A stretch of 52,639 bases of DNA from Mycobacterium sp. E3198 (GCF_001667015.1 NZ_LZIS01000239.1:1-52639), one strand, 5' to 3'; counted from the first letter of the stretch, positions 24,988-33,579 are shown. Notes: generated from the letters alone by a model not told the origin. Numbers and translations: made by a program.

Positions 24988-26081
24988 CGGCGCACCGCCG
25001 CGTAGCGGTTGGGCGCCACGGGCAGGCCCAGGCGCGCCCGCAGGGTTTCGCCCTGCCGGTAGGCGGTACGGAAGCGGCCGGCTCGCTGCAGCAACGGCAC
25101 CACCTCGTCGACGATCACCGGGAGGTCGATGGCGTTGACGGCCGGCCGCAGCCGCGCCCCGTCGACGCCCAGCCGTTGCCAGCCCACCACCATGTCCACC
25201 AATTCCGTTGCGCCGCCGGTGAAGACGAGGGCATCGGAGGAGAAGTCGCCCGCCCCGTGGAACGAAACGACCACGTCGGCAACGACTTTCAGGTGGGCGC
25301 CGCCCGCCGCCCGCAGCTCGTCGACGATGCCTTGCACCGAAGCGTCGTCGGTGGGGGTGACGAACACGACGTCGGCGCCGGCCGCGGCGAACTCGTAGGC
25401 CGGCCCGACGTGCGCCAGCGCGGCCACCACCGGCTGACCCTGCGGCGGGCGCGGCGTGATCGACGGGCCCTTGACGGAGAAGAACTTTCCGGTGAAGTCG
25501 ACGTAGTGCAGTTTGTCGGCGTCGACGTAGCGCCCGGCGGTCACGTCGCGGATGATCGCGTCGTCCTCCCAGCTGTCCCACAACCGGCGCACCACGTCCA
25601 CGTACTCGACGACCTCGTCGAAGAGCCGAGCCCCGGCGACGTCGCGGCGGCCGAACAGGGCCGCCTCATGGGTGGTGGCGCTCACCCGCGGCTGCCAGCC
25701 CGCCCGTCCGTGCGACACGAAGTCCAGCGTCGCAATGGATTTGGAGACGTGAAAGGGCTCGGTGTGGGTGACGGTGGCCACCGGGATCAGCCCGATGTGT
25801 CGTGTCGCGGGGGCGATTCGGGCCGCGACCAGGACGGCGTCGGCGCGCCCGGTCAGCCGATCCGGATGGATCCGGGAGCTTCGGCCGATCTGCGGCATCA
25901 GGGAGTCGTCGATGGTCAGGAAGTCCAGCAGCCCGCGCTCGGCGGTCACCGCCAGCTCGGCCCAGTACCGGCCGCCCAGCACCGACGGCGTCGCGGGCTC
26001 CGGACCCAGGGTGGCCCGCCACGCCTGCGGGTGCCATCCGTATCCGTCGAGCGCGACGCCCAGGAGCAACCGACCGGTCAT
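24984..26081 (-). CDS. LLM-class flavin-dependent monooxygenase (short NtaA-like)
   Basis: A 365-residue luciferase-like monooxygenase related to but shorter than NtaA proteins. It keeps ERGLLDFLTIDDSL, HTEPFHVSKSIATLDFVS, GRAGWQPRVS, RRLWDSWEDDAI and the FFSVKGPSITPRPPQGQPV region. The segment corresponding to the later insertion of NtaA is reduced (residues about 235-300). The ATG at 26081 overlaps the GNAT stop as ATGA and is preferred over an ATG three codons earlier. It lies second in the operon. The substrate is unknown; a catalytic partner flavin reductase must be encoded elsewhere. Confidence 0.88.
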   Translation of the reverse strand: MTGRLLLGVALDGYGWHPQAWRATLGPEPATPSVLGGRYWAELAVTAERGLLDFLTIDDSLMPQIGRSSRIHPDRLTGRADAVLVAARIAPATRHIGLIPVATVTHTEPFHVSKSIATLDFVSHGRAGWQPRVSATTHEAALFGRRDVAGARLFDEVVEYVDVVRRLWDSWEDDAIIRDVTAGRYVDADKLHYVDFTGKFFSVKGPSITPRPPQGQPVVAALAHVGPAYEFAAAGADVVFVTPTDDASVQGIVDELRAAGGAHLKVVADVVVSFHGAGDFSSDALVFTGGATELVDMVVGWQRLGVDGARLRPAVNAIDLPVIVDEVVPLLQRAGRFRTAYRQGETLRARLGLPVAPNRYAAVRR

Positions 26082-26569
26082 GGCAGCCACTTTTCGAAGG
26101 CGATCGGCCGGAACGGCCCCCAGTCGGGCAGCGGCTCGGCCGGCGCGATGCGGGTGTAGCCCGTCGCGTCGTACAGCGCCTCGGCCTCGGGCTGGCGATT
26201 GCCGGTGATCAGATACAGCCGCCGGTAACCCCGCCCGGCGGTCTCGGCCTCCAGCGCCGCTAGCAGCGCCCGCGCGTATCCCCGGCGCCGATGGGCGCTG
26301 TCGGTCCAGATCCGCTTCAGCTCGGCCGTCTCGGCATCGAAGCGCAAAAACGCCCCGCCGGTGACCGCCACGCCGCCCACCACGCCGATGAGCAGGCCGC
26401 CGTCGGGTGCCGCCAGATCGTCCACCGGCACCGGCAGCCAGGCCAGGTGCGCGTCCGGCGTGCCGCCGTAGCGTTCCGCGTACTCGACGGCCAGCTCGCT
26501 CAGCAGCGGCCGCGCCAGCGGGTCTTCATGGGTGGCCGCGACGAACCGGAGCCGGGTGGTGGGCGTCAC
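26078..26569 (-). CDS. GNAT-family N-acetyltransferase
   Basis: A 163-residue GCN5-related acetyltransferase. The acetyl-CoA pyrophosphate-binding motif A is RRRGYARALLAALE at about residues 96-109, preceded by AELKRIWTDSAHR and followed by GYRRLYLITGNRQPEAEALY, typical of the fold. It is the first gene of the operon with three flavin monooxygenases, overlapping the next start by ATGA. Acetylating the monooxygenase substrate would parallel sulfur-salvage operons such as Bacillus ytmI/yxe, but that is inference; other small-molecule amines are equally possible. Confidence 0.88.
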   Translation of the reverse strand: MTPTTRLRFVAATHEDPLARPLLSELAVEYAERYGGTPDAHLAWLPVPVDDLAAPDGGLLIGVVGGVAVTGGAFLRFDAETAELKRIWTDSAHRRRGYARALLAALEAETAGRGYRRLYLITGNRQPEAEALYDATGYTRIAPAEPLPDWGPFRPIAFEKWLP

Positions 26570-26623
26570 GTATCCATCTAACGTTTCCGACGCGCGCCCA
26601 TTCCACCCGGCGGAGGGTCCGCT

Positions 26624-27217
26624 CTATTGGCCGGGCGGCATCAGCACCGTGTCGATCATGTACACCGTCGCGTTGGAGGTGTGCACGCCGCCGCAGACCA
26701 GGCCCGCGTTGTTCACCCGCAGGTCGTTGCCCTGGCCGGCCACGGTGAGGGGCGCGCCCTGGACGGTCGGGTGGACGCCGCCCACCGCCGCCGGGCTCAG
26801 CTGCCCCTGGACCACGTGATACGTCAAGATGCCGGTGAGCAGCGGCGCATCGGTCTTCAGCTTGTCGATGGTCCCCGCCGGCAGCTTGTCGAACGCGGCG
26901 TTGGTGGGCGCGAACACCGTGTACTGGCCGTTGTTGAGCGTCGACACCAGGTTCACGTTCGGATTCAGCTTGCCCGACAGCGCCGAGCTCAGCGTGGTCA
27001 GCATCGGGTTGTTCGACGCCGCCGTCGCCACCGGGTCGCGCGACATCCCAAGCACCGAGCCGGGGCCGCTCGGATTCTGCTTGGCGTAGTCGGCGCAGCC
27101 CGTGCCGATCAGGTCACCCGCGTTGTCGGCGAGCGCGGGACCGGCCGTGGGCCATGCCACGACGGCGATCGTCGCGAGGCCTGCCGCGGCAAGTGTTTTC
27201 GCACGAGTGCTCATCAT
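26624..27217 (-). CDS. MPT70-like secreted fasciclin-domain protein
   Basis: A 197-residue secreted protein of the MPT70/MPT83 type. The signal peptide runs to about ALADNAGDL. One fasciclin domain covers about residues 60-197, with QYTVFAPTNAAFDKLPAG, LTYHVVQGQLSP and ATVYMIDTVLMPPG. The two cysteines (GTGCADYA and LVCGGVHT) match those forming the disulfide in MPT70. The start at 27217 is chosen because AAGGAG lies 10 nt upstream; the frame continues to 27274 without a site. There is no lipobox, so it is soluble-secreted rather than MPT83-like. It sits apart from any visible sigK/rskA genes. Confidence 0.92.
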   Translation of the reverse strand: MMSTRAKTLAAAGLATIAVVAWPTAGPALADNAGDLIGTGCADYAKQNPSGPGSVLGMSRDPVATAASNNPMLTTLSSALSGKLNPNVNLVSTLNNGQYTVFAPTNAAFDKLPAGTIDKLKTDAPLLTGILTYHVVQGQLSPAAVGGVHPTVQGAPLTVAGQGNDLRVNNAGLVCGGVHTSNATVYMIDTVLMPPGQ

Positions 27218-27278
27218 TGCGTTTCGACTCCTTCGTCTACCGACGCCCGTGGGCGCCGTCTTCGGCTTGAACACAAGT

Positions 27279-27302
27279 CATTCGGAGCGGCGACGCGGAT
27301 GG
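27279..27302 (-). promoter_or_regulatory. Possible SigK-type promoter of the MPT70-like gene
   Basis: On the minus strand CCATCC (27297-27302) is followed after 12 nt by CGAATG (27279-27284). The hexamers resemble those reported for SigK promoters of mpt70/mpt83. The 12-nt spacer is shorter than typical for ECF sigma factors, so this is only a candidate. Confidence 0.3.
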
Positions 27303-27364
27303 ACGGAACTTCAGTAAATTAATCTTTAATCGACTTAATGAGCTATCGGGGCCCGCGACACCGG

Positions 27365-28261
27365 CTAACCGCGCGATGCCGTGACATACCGGGGCACCAG
27401 GTCCACGTGCTCCGGGCGGCCGCGCCACAAGTGGGCCAACCCCAAGCAGGTGAACAGCTCGACGATGTTCCGCTCGGCGGTCTGCCAACCGTGCGCCGCC
27501 AGATACTCGGGGACATAACGGTATTCGCCGGGGTACATCAGACTGGCCAGGTCGATGTCGAGGCCGTGCCGCCGCCAGGAGTCGACGAACGCCTGCCGCG
27601 CCGCCTGCCGGGCCGGGGTCCAGGTGGCCATGTGGTCCGCGGTGAAGCGGCTGCCGGCCGCGCTCGCCCGCGTGACGTCTTGCAGCAACCGGTGCTGCGC
27701 ATCGGGCGGCAGGTACCCGACGAGCAGTTGCTCAGCGATCCACACCGCCGGCGCGGCGGCGTCGAAGCCGGCCCGGTGCAGCGCGGCCAGCCAATCCTGG
27801 CGCAGATCGACGCCGATCGCGCGGCGGTGCGTCGTCGGCCGGGCGTCCACTCCCCGCAGCACTTCGGACTTGAAATCGAGGACCTCGGGCCGATCGATCT
27901 CGTACACCGTCGTGCCCCGCGGCCACCACAGCCGGTAGGGACGGGTGTCCAGGCCCGACCCCAGGATCACCACCTGGCGGATGCCCGCCCTGCCCGCGTC
28001 GGCGAGGAACTCGTCCGTGAATCTGCTGTAGGCCGCCTGAACGTCGATGAGCCCGGCGGTGATCGGGTTGCCGCCGTCGTCGTCGGCGTATCGCTCGTCG
28101 TCGATCGCCCGGGTGAAATAGTCCACCCCGGCGGCGCGCACGAATCGCTCCGCGAAGGGGTCGTCGATCAGCCCCTTGTTGGTGGCGACGGCCCGCACGA
28201 CCGCGTCGAAAGTGGTGGCCAAGCCGTCGCCGGTGGCCGGGTTCCAGCGGGCGCCTGGCAT
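27365..28261 (-). CDS. SAM-dependent methyltransferase (TIGR00027/LCMT-like)
   Basis: A 298-residue member of the large mycobacterial family of putative S-adenosylmethionine-dependent methyltransferases. Landmarks: DAVVRAVATNKGLIDDPFAE, the SAM-binding VVILGSGLDTRPYRLWWP (about residues 96-113), VYEIDRPEVLDFK and VWIAEQLLVGYLP. The substrate is unknown for nearly all members; some act on small carboxylates or lipids. It begins 18 bp after DUF3054, on the same strand, suggesting a two-gene unit. No Mtb counterpart is recognised at this position. Confidence 0.9.
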   Translation of the reverse strand: MPGARWNPATGDGLATTFDAVVRAVATNKGLIDDPFAERFVRAAGVDYFTRAIDDERYADDDGGNPITAGLIDVQAAYSRFTDEFLADAGRAGIRQVVILGSGLDTRPYRLWWPRGTTVYEIDRPEVLDFKSEVLRGVDARPTTHRRAIGVDLRQDWLAALHRAGFDAAAPAVWIAEQLLVGYLPPDAQHRLLQDVTRASAAGSRFTADHMATWTPARQAARQAFVDSWRRHGLDIDLASLMYPGEYRYVPEYLAAHGWQTAERNIVELFTCLGLAHLWRGRPEHVDLVPRYVTASRG

Positions 28262-28279
28262 TGTCCGCTCAGGTCCTGC

Positions 28280-28660
28280 TCAGCGGTCGGCGCGGCGCCG
28301 CGCGGCCAATCCGGCGGCCGCCCGCCACCCGAGCAACAGAACCGCGGTGACCGACGCGGCGACCACCACGAAACTCGCCGCCACGCCCGCCGAACTGGCT
28401 TTGCGCAGCAGCATGCCGACCACGATGGTGCACAGCCAGACGATCACCCCGGTGGGGGCCACCGCGGTCGGCCGCCGCCAGCCGCGTGACACCAGCCACC
28501 CGACCAGGGTTCCGGTGAGGAACGGCCAGGCCGTCGTCGCGACGCCGCCGAGGTTGAGCCCCTCGTCGTGGCTGCGCCGGCCGACGGCGCAGAAGACCAG
28601 CACCGCGACGACGTCTGCGAGTAGCGACACAAGCCAGGCCGAGGACTGGAGCCGAAGCAT
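28280..28660 (-). CDS. DUF3054 membrane protein
   Basis: A 126-residue integral membrane protein with about four hydrophobic helices (residues 8-26, 42-60, 67-85, 93-112) and the DUF3054 pattern GRRSHDEG near residue 27, followed by AWPFLTGTLVGWLVSRGW. Found throughout actinobacteria and haloarchaea without an assigned function. It is upstream of and probably co-transcribed with the methyltransferase. Its promoter must lie in the short gap before the divergent SDR gene, 28661-28729. Confidence 0.85.
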   Translation of the reverse strand: MLRLQSSAWLVSLLADVVAVLVFCAVGRRSHDEGLNLGGVATTAWPFLTGTLVGWLVSRGWRRPTAVAPTGVIVWLCTIVVGMLLRKASSAGVAASFVVVAASVTAVLLLGWRAAAGLAARRRADR

Positions 28661-28729
28661 GCCGCGACACTACCGGGCGAGCTGGGCATCCTTGACCCCG
28701 CGGGCGCGGTGACCCTAAATTCGGCACCG

Positions 28730-29467
28730 ATGAATCGGGGCAGGCTCGCGGTGGTGACCGGCGCCGGGTCGGGCATCGGCAGGGCGGTGGCCCTCGCGTT
28801 CGCCGCGCAAGGCGACCGGGTCGTCGCCGCCGATATCGACGAGGCGGCCGCGCAGGCCACCGCGCAGGCGCGGCCCGAGCTGATCACCGCGCTGCCGGTC
28901 GACGTCGCCGACCCCGCCCGGGTCGAGTTGCTACGCAACAGGACCCATGCCGAGGTGGGCGTGCCCACCATCGTGGTCAACGCCGCGGGATGGGACCGCA
29001 CCGACCAATTCCTCAATGCCACACCGGAATTCGCGGCCAAGGTGGTGGCGATCAACTACCTCGGCCCGGTGCACGTCTGCGGTGCGTTCCTGCCGGGAAT
29101 GATCGACGCGCAGGCCGGCGGCCGCGTCGTCAACCTGGCCAGCGACGCCGGCCGGGTCGGCAGCGCGGGCGAGACCATCTACGCCGGCGCCAAGGGCGGC
29201 GTCATCGCGCTCACCAAGTCCCTGGCCCGCGAGATGGCCCGGCACCAGATCACGGTGAACTGCGTGTGCCCGGGGCCGACGGACACCCCGCTGTTCCACG
29301 CGCAACCGGAAAAACTGAAAGAAGCCCTGGTCAAGGCGATCCCGTTTCGCCGGTTGGCCCGTCCCGAGGAGGTCGCCGCGCCGGTGCTGTTCTTCGCGTC
29401 GGACGCCGCGTCGTTCATCACCGGACAGGTGATCAGTGTCAGCGGCGGCCTGACGATGGCAGGTTAG
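28730..29467 (+). CDS. Short-chain dehydrogenase/reductase
   Basis: A 245-residue classical SDR. Cofactor motif VVTGAGSGIGRAVA, VVAADIDEAAA (Asp at the end of beta-2 favours NAD(H)), NAAG, and catalytic NLASDAG...YAGAKGG (Ser, Tyr, Lys) are all intact. It resembles 2-hydroxycyclohexanecarboxyl-CoA or 3-ketoacyl reductases. MNRGRLAVVTGAG at 28730 is preferred; a GTG seven codons earlier (28709) is possible. It lies 16 bp before fadE7, and the pairing with an acyl-CoA dehydrogenase suggests a role in acyl-CoA or cyclic acid breakdown. Confidence 0.9.
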   Translation: MNRGRLAVVTGAGSGIGRAVALAFAAQGDRVVAADIDEAAAQATAQARPELITALPVDVADPARVELLRNRTHAEVGVPTIVVNAAGWDRTDQFLNATPEFAAKVVAINYLGPVHVCGAFLPGMIDAQAGGRVVNLASDAGRVGSAGETIYAGAKGGVIALTKSLAREMARHQITVNCVCPGPTDTPLFHAQPEKLKEALVKAIPFRRLARPEEVAAPVLFFASDAASFITGQVISVSGGLTMAG

Positions 29468-29483
29468 TGGCAGGCTGACTCCT

Positions 29484-30668
29484 ATGAGCACCGATGCGCC
29501 CCCCGCCTTTGACCGCGACGACCCCCTGGGGCTGGACGCCTCCCTGTCCGACGACGAGCTCGCCGTGCGCGACACCGTGCGGAAGTTCTGCGCCGAGCAC
29601 GTCATCCCTTACGTCGGGGAGTGGTTCGAGATCGGCGACCTGCCGGTGCGCCAGCTCGCCAAGCAGTTCGGCGAGCTGGGCCTGCTCGGCATGCACCTGC
29701 ACGGCTACGGCTGCGGCGGGGCCTCCGCCGTGCACTACGGCCTGGCCTGCACCGAGCTGGAGGCCGCCGACTCCGGCATCCGGTCGATGGTCTCGGTGCA
29801 GGGGTCGCTGGCGATGTTCGCCATCTGGCAGTTCGGCTCGGAGGACCAGAAGCAGCAGTGGCTGCCCGGCATGGCCGCCGGCGAACTGCTCGGCTGCTTC
29901 GGGCTGACCGAACCCGACGTCGGGTCCGACCCGGCCGCGATGAAAACCCGGGCGCGCCAGGATGGTTCGGACTGGGTGATCAACGGCCGCAAGCTGTGGA
30001 TCACCAACGGCTCGGTCGCCGACGTGGCGATCGTGTGGGCCGCCACCGACGACGGGATTCGCGGCTTCGTGGTGCCCACCAAGACCCCCGGCTTCACCGC
30101 CAACACCATCCACCACAAGCTGTCGCTGCGGGCCTCGATCACCAGCGAGCTGGTGCTCGACGACGTGCGGGTGCCCGCCGACGCGATGCTGCCGGGGGCA
30201 CGGGGACTGCGCGGGCCGCTGTCGTGCCTCTCGGAGGCGCGCTACGGCATCATCTGGGGGTCGATGGGCGCCGCGCGCTCGGCGTGGCAGGCCGCGCTCG
30301 ACTACGCCACGCAGCGGACCCAGTTCGGCCGGCCGATCGCCGGATTCCAGTTGACGCAGGCCAAACTCGTCGACATGGCCGTCGAGCTGCACAAGGGGCA
30401 GCTGCTGTCGCTGCACCTCGGTCGCCTCAAGGACGGCGTCGGCCTGCGCCCCGAGCAGGTCAGCTTCGGCAAGCTCAACAACACCCGCGAGGCGATCAAG
30501 ATCTGCCGCACCGCGCGAACCATCCTGGGCGGCAACGGGATATCGCTGGAGTACCCCGTCATCCGGCACATGGTCAACCTGGAATCGGTGCTGACCTACG
30601 AGGGCACGCCGGAGATGCACCAGCTCGTCCTCGGCCAGGCGTTCACCGGCAGCGACGCGTTCCGCTGA
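29484..30668 (+). CDS. fadE7: Acyl-CoA dehydrogenase FadE7
   Basis: FAD acyl-CoA dehydrogenase of 394 residues, closest in pattern to glutaryl-CoA dehydrogenases. The sequence has LGCFGLTEPDVGSDPA, KLWITNGSVADVAIVWA, ARYGIIWGSMGAA, RTQFGRPIAGFQLTQAKL and the catalytic segment LTYEGTPEMHQL, with the base near Glu373. In position and type it matches M. tuberculosis fadE7 (Rv0400c), here beside an SDR. The gene after it begins 15 bp downstream, so the secreted protein is probably in the same transcript. Confidence 0.93.
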   Translation: MSTDAPPAFDRDDPLGLDASLSDDELAVRDTVRKFCAEHVIPYVGEWFEIGDLPVRQLAKQFGELGLLGMHLHGYGCGGASAVHYGLACTELEAADSGIRSMVSVQGSLAMFAIWQFGSEDQKQQWLPGMAAGELLGCFGLTEPDVGSDPAAMKTRARQDGSDWVINGRKLWITNGSVADVAIVWAATDDGIRGFVVPTKTPGFTANTIHHKLSLRASITSELVLDDVRVPADAMLPGARGLRGPLSCLSEARYGIIWGSMGAARSAWQAALDYATQRTQFGRPIAGFQLTQAKLVDMAVELHKGQLLSLHLGRLKDGVGLRPEQVSFGKLNNTREAIKICRTARTILGGNGISLEYPVIRHMVNLESVLTYEGTPEMHQLVLGQAFTGSDAFR

Positions 30669-30682
30669 GAGGAGTACCGCCC

Positions 30683-31294
30683 ATGGGATCTTTCGTACAT
30701 CGGATCGGTGTCCTCGTCGCCGCCTGCGGGCTGCTGTGTGCGCCGGCGGCGAGCGCCGACCCGGTCACCCTGCCGCCGATGACGTCCGGTGGCGGCGGGC
30801 CGATCATCGGCGGCGGCAACAACTCCGGCATTTCCCAGCAGCTAACGGGCCTCGGCAACCCGAACGTCCAGGAGGTTGACGGCTCGGACGCGGCCCAGTT
30901 CATCACGGCCGCTGCCGCGGTCAGCAATCCGCAGCTTGCCGCCCCCTTCGGGCTGCTCAAGCGGGCGCTGGCATGCCAGACCAACAACGCGGGGTTCGGG
31001 GCGCGCGCCTACCGGCGCAACGACGGGCTGTGGGGCGGCGCGATGCTGGTCGCCTCGAAGAGCACCACACCCAACGTCGACGCCCTGACGGCGTGCGCCA
31101 AGACCAATTGGCGCAAACCCACGACCGGTTCGGACACGGCGATGTGCAATGGCGGCTGGACGACGCCCAATTCCTTCGACAGCCGCCGCAGCAACGCGGA
31201 GGCGTACTACATCTTCCTCGCCGGGACCAACGACGACTTCTGCAACCAACTCAACGGGAAGTACAAGACCAACGCCGCCGCGTGGCCGTTCTAA
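30683..31294 (+). CDS. Secreted protein (Rv0398c-like)
   Basis: A 203-residue exported protein. The signal peptide (VHRIGVLVAACGLLCAPAASA) is followed by a Gly/Pro-rich linker with GGGGPIIGGGNNSG. The mature domain has four cysteines, ACQTN, ACAKTN, MCNGG and FCNQ, likely in two disulfides. GAGAGGAG at 30667-30674 provides a strong ribosome-binding site 8 nt before the ATG. Synteny with fadE7 is the same as for M. tuberculosis Rv0398c. No enzymatic motif is seen. It overlaps the convergent DUF4190 gene by 4 bp. Confidence 0.85.
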   Translation: MGSFVHRIGVLVAACGLLCAPAASADPVTLPPMTSGGGGPIIGGGNNSGISQQLTGLGNPNVQEVDGSDAAQFITAAAAVSNPQLAAPFGLLKRALACQTNNAGFGARAYRRNDGLWGGAMLVASKSTTPNVDALTACAKTNWRKPTTGSDTAMCNGGWTTPNSFDSRRSNAEAYYIFLAGTNDDFCNQLNGKYKTNAAAWPF

Positions 31295-31695
31295 ATCGCT
31301 TGCACGTGAGCGGTTTTCACCACGGTCGGCGCACCCGAATCCGTGCTTGGGGAGTGCGGCAACAGGGCGGCAACGGTCCATAACGCGATGCCGCCGACGA
31401 GCACGACAGCGCCGATGACGATGCCGGCGATCGCCATGCCACGGCCCTTCTGGCCGGTTCTCTTGATCTGGGAGAGCGCCACGAAGCCGAAGATGATGCC
31501 CAGAAAGGCGCCGATGAACATGCAGACCCAGCCGAACAGGGAACACACCAACGACGCGACGGCGAAGCCGTTCGTGCCGACCAGCTGTGGCGGCGGGTAA
31601 CCGGGCGGCGGGTAACCGTAACCGCCCGCGGGAGGCGGCGGATAGCCATAACCGCCCGGCGGTGGGGGTGGGTACCTGGGCGGTTGTTCCGTCAC
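31291..31695 (-). CDS. DUF4190-type small membrane protein
   Basis: A 134-residue protein with a Pro/Gly/Tyr-rich cytoplasmic N-terminus (repeats of GGYGYPPP, residues 14-35) and two membrane helices at about residues 43-66 and 86-110, separated by the DUF4190 loop ALSQIKRTGQKGRGMAIAGI. Family members are common in actinobacteria and usually lack a known role. The C-terminal tail (HSPSTDSGAPTVVKTAHVQAI) is probably outside. It converges on the secreted protein gene with a 4-bp overlap. Confidence 0.85.
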   Translation of the reverse strand: MTEQPPRYPPPPPGGYGYPPPPAGGYGYPPPGYPPPQLVGTNGFAVASLVCSLFGWVCMFIGAFLGIIFGFVALSQIKRTGQKGRGMAIAGIVIGAVVLVGGIALWTVAALLPHSPSTDSGAPTVVKTAHVQAI

Positions 31696-31767
31696 GCGAG
31701 CCTCCTACATCGAGAGGCCACACTCTACTCGCGTTTCGCCTGGTAGAGGCGTAAATCGGCCGCCACG

Positions 31768-33420
31768 CTAGGGGCCGCCGCCGGTGCCGCCGTGGCCGCC
31801 GACGATGACACCCGGGGTACCGAAGGTACTGGCGAGGCCGCCACCGCCACCGCCACCGATGCCGGCGGCGCCGCCGACGCCGCCGGGCGGCGAGGGCAGC
31901 GCGGTGCCACCGGCCTGACCGGCAGCGCCGCCGAGACCGGCCCCACTGTCACCGCCGCCGGTGCCCCCGGCGCCGCCGGTCCCACCGGTGATGCCGCCAC
32001 CACCGCCGCCGCCGCCTTCGGCCGAGGCGATCGTGCCGACCGTGCCGATGACCGTGGCGCCGCCCCCGCCGCCGCCACCGCCCGTGGGGTTGCCCTGGCC
32101 GGCCTGGCCCAGGGCCCCGGAGGCCGCTTCGCTGCCGAAGACGGCCCCGGCGCCGCCGCCCCCACCACCTCCGGGACCACCGGTGGGGCCGGCGGGGCCG
32201 CCGCCATCACCACCGTCACCGCCGCCGGCCGAGGCCGTCGTCGTGCCCACGGCGTCGGCATTACCGCCGGCGCCGCCGCGGCCGCCGGTGCCGCCGACGC
32301 CCCCACCCGTGCTGTCGCCGCCGGCGCCGCCGCCACCGCGGCCGCCGGTACCGCCGTCGCCGCCGGTGAACGCGGCGGCACCGGTGCCGACCGTGAAGTT
32401 GCTGACGCCGCCGTCGCCGCCCCGGCCCCCGTGGCCGCCGAGGCCGCCCGGACTGAAGCCGCCGGCGCCGCCGTTGCCGCCGGTGCCGGCGGTGCCGGTG
32501 GCGCTCGAGGCACCCGCGGGGCCACCCTGGCCGCCGGTACCGCCGGTGCCGCCGTTGCCGGCATGGCCGGCCAGCAGCGCCTGGTTGACGCCGCCGATCC
32601 CACCGTCGCCGCCGCGCCCGCCGTGACCGCCGTCCATCGACGAGGCCCCACCGAGCCCGCCGGTACCGCCGGCCCCACCGTTACCGCCCTGCCCGCCGAA
32701 CAGGTGCATGTTGGCGCCGCCGGCCCCACCGTTACCGCCGTGCCCGCCGGTCGCGCCGGCCGGGCCCACCACGAGCCCGGCCGAACCCCCGTTGCCGCCA
32801 ATCCCGCCGGTGCCGCCGGCGCCGGCGAACAACCCACTGGCGCCGCCGGCCCCACCGTTGCCACCGGTGCCGGCGGTGCCCGCGAGGGCGTTACCGCCGG
32901 CGCCGCCGTTGCCGCCGCGGCCCCACAGCCCCGCCGACCCACCGTTGCCGCCGTTTTGGCCCGTCGCGCCGGCCGCGCCGTTGCCCCCGTTGCCGATCAG
33001 GATGCCGCCGTCCGCGCCGTTGGCCCCGGGCGTGGTCCCGTTGGCACCGTCGCCGATCAGCGGGCGACCCACGAGCAACTCGGTCGGCGCATTGATCACG
33101 CCCAACACGTCTTGCTCGAGCGTCTGCAGCGGCGAGGCGTTGGCCGCCTCGGCCAGCGAATACGCTTGCCCCGCACCGGTTAACACGCGGACAAATTCGC
33201 TCTGGAACGCCGCGGCGCGCGCGCTCAACGACTGATAGACCTGGGCGTGGCCGGAGAACAGCGACGCGACGGCCGCCGACACCTCGTCGTCGGCGGCGGC
33301 CAGCAGCGCGACGGTCGGGGCCGCCGCCGATGCATTCGCGGCGCTCACCGCCGAACCGATGCCCGCCAGGTCCCACGCCGCCGACGCCACAAACTCTGGG
33401 ATTGCCACCACATAGGACAT
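31768..33420 (-). CDS. PE_PGRS family protein
   Basis: A 550-residue PE_PGRS protein. The PE domain is residues 1-95 (MSYVVAIPEFVASAAWDLAG through YSLAEAANASPLQTLEQ), then a GRPLIGDGANGTTPGANGADG linker, and about 410 residues of GGxGG repeats, mostly GGNGG, GGTGG and GGAGG. The start at 33420 is preceded by AGGGGG and skips an open frame to 33441. PE_PGRS proteins are exported by ESX-5 and displayed on the surface, and are mostly confined to certain slow growers. No PPE partner is adjacent. Opposite-strand frames here are artefacts of composition. Confidence 0.95.
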   Translation of the reverse strand: MSYVVAIPEFVASAAWDLAGIGSAVSAANASAAAPTVALLAAADDEVSAAVASLFSGHAQVYQSLSARAAAFQSEFVRVLTGAGQAYSLAEAANASPLQTLEQDVLGVINAPTELLVGRPLIGDGANGTTPGANGADGGILIGNGGNGAAGATGQNGGNGGSAGLWGRGGNGGAGGNALAGTAGTGGNGGAGGASGLFAGAGGTGGIGGNGGSAGLVVGPAGATGGHGGNGGAGGANMHLFGGQGGNGGAGGTGGLGGASSMDGGHGGRGGDGGIGGVNQALLAGHAGNGGTGGTGGQGGPAGASSATGTAGTGGNGGAGGFSPGGLGGHGGRGGDGGVSNFTVGTGAAAFTGGDGGTGGRGGGGAGGDSTGGGVGGTGGRGGAGGNADAVGTTTASAGGGDGGDGGGPAGPTGGPGGGGGGGAGAVFGSEAASGALGQAGQGNPTGGGGGGGGATVIGTVGTIASAEGGGGGGGGITGGTGGAGGTGGGDSGAGLGGAAGQAGGTALPSPPGGVGGAAGIGGGGGGGLASTFGTPGVIVGGHGGTGGGP

Positions 33421-33579
33421 CGCTGCCCCCTTCGGTCGCACACACGAGGAGCATCCAAAATCGTACGCCGTTTGCGACCCGATGTTCCGGCGTCCAGCAA
33501 ACTTTTTTCCCGCGGCGCTACATTGCCCTCGGGGGAGCGAAAAGCCAACGTCGCCAACGCATTTGGCGCGTTCTTCGGC

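Noticed and set aside
31768..33100. CRISPR-like regular repeats
   Set aside because: The periodicity is short codon-level GGxGG coding repeats, without fixed-length repeat/spacer units or cas genes.
31792..33183. Long Ala/Pro-rich frames on the plus strand opposite PE_PGRS
   Set aside because: They are exact antisense products of the GGxGG repeat DNA and have no domain or RBS support.
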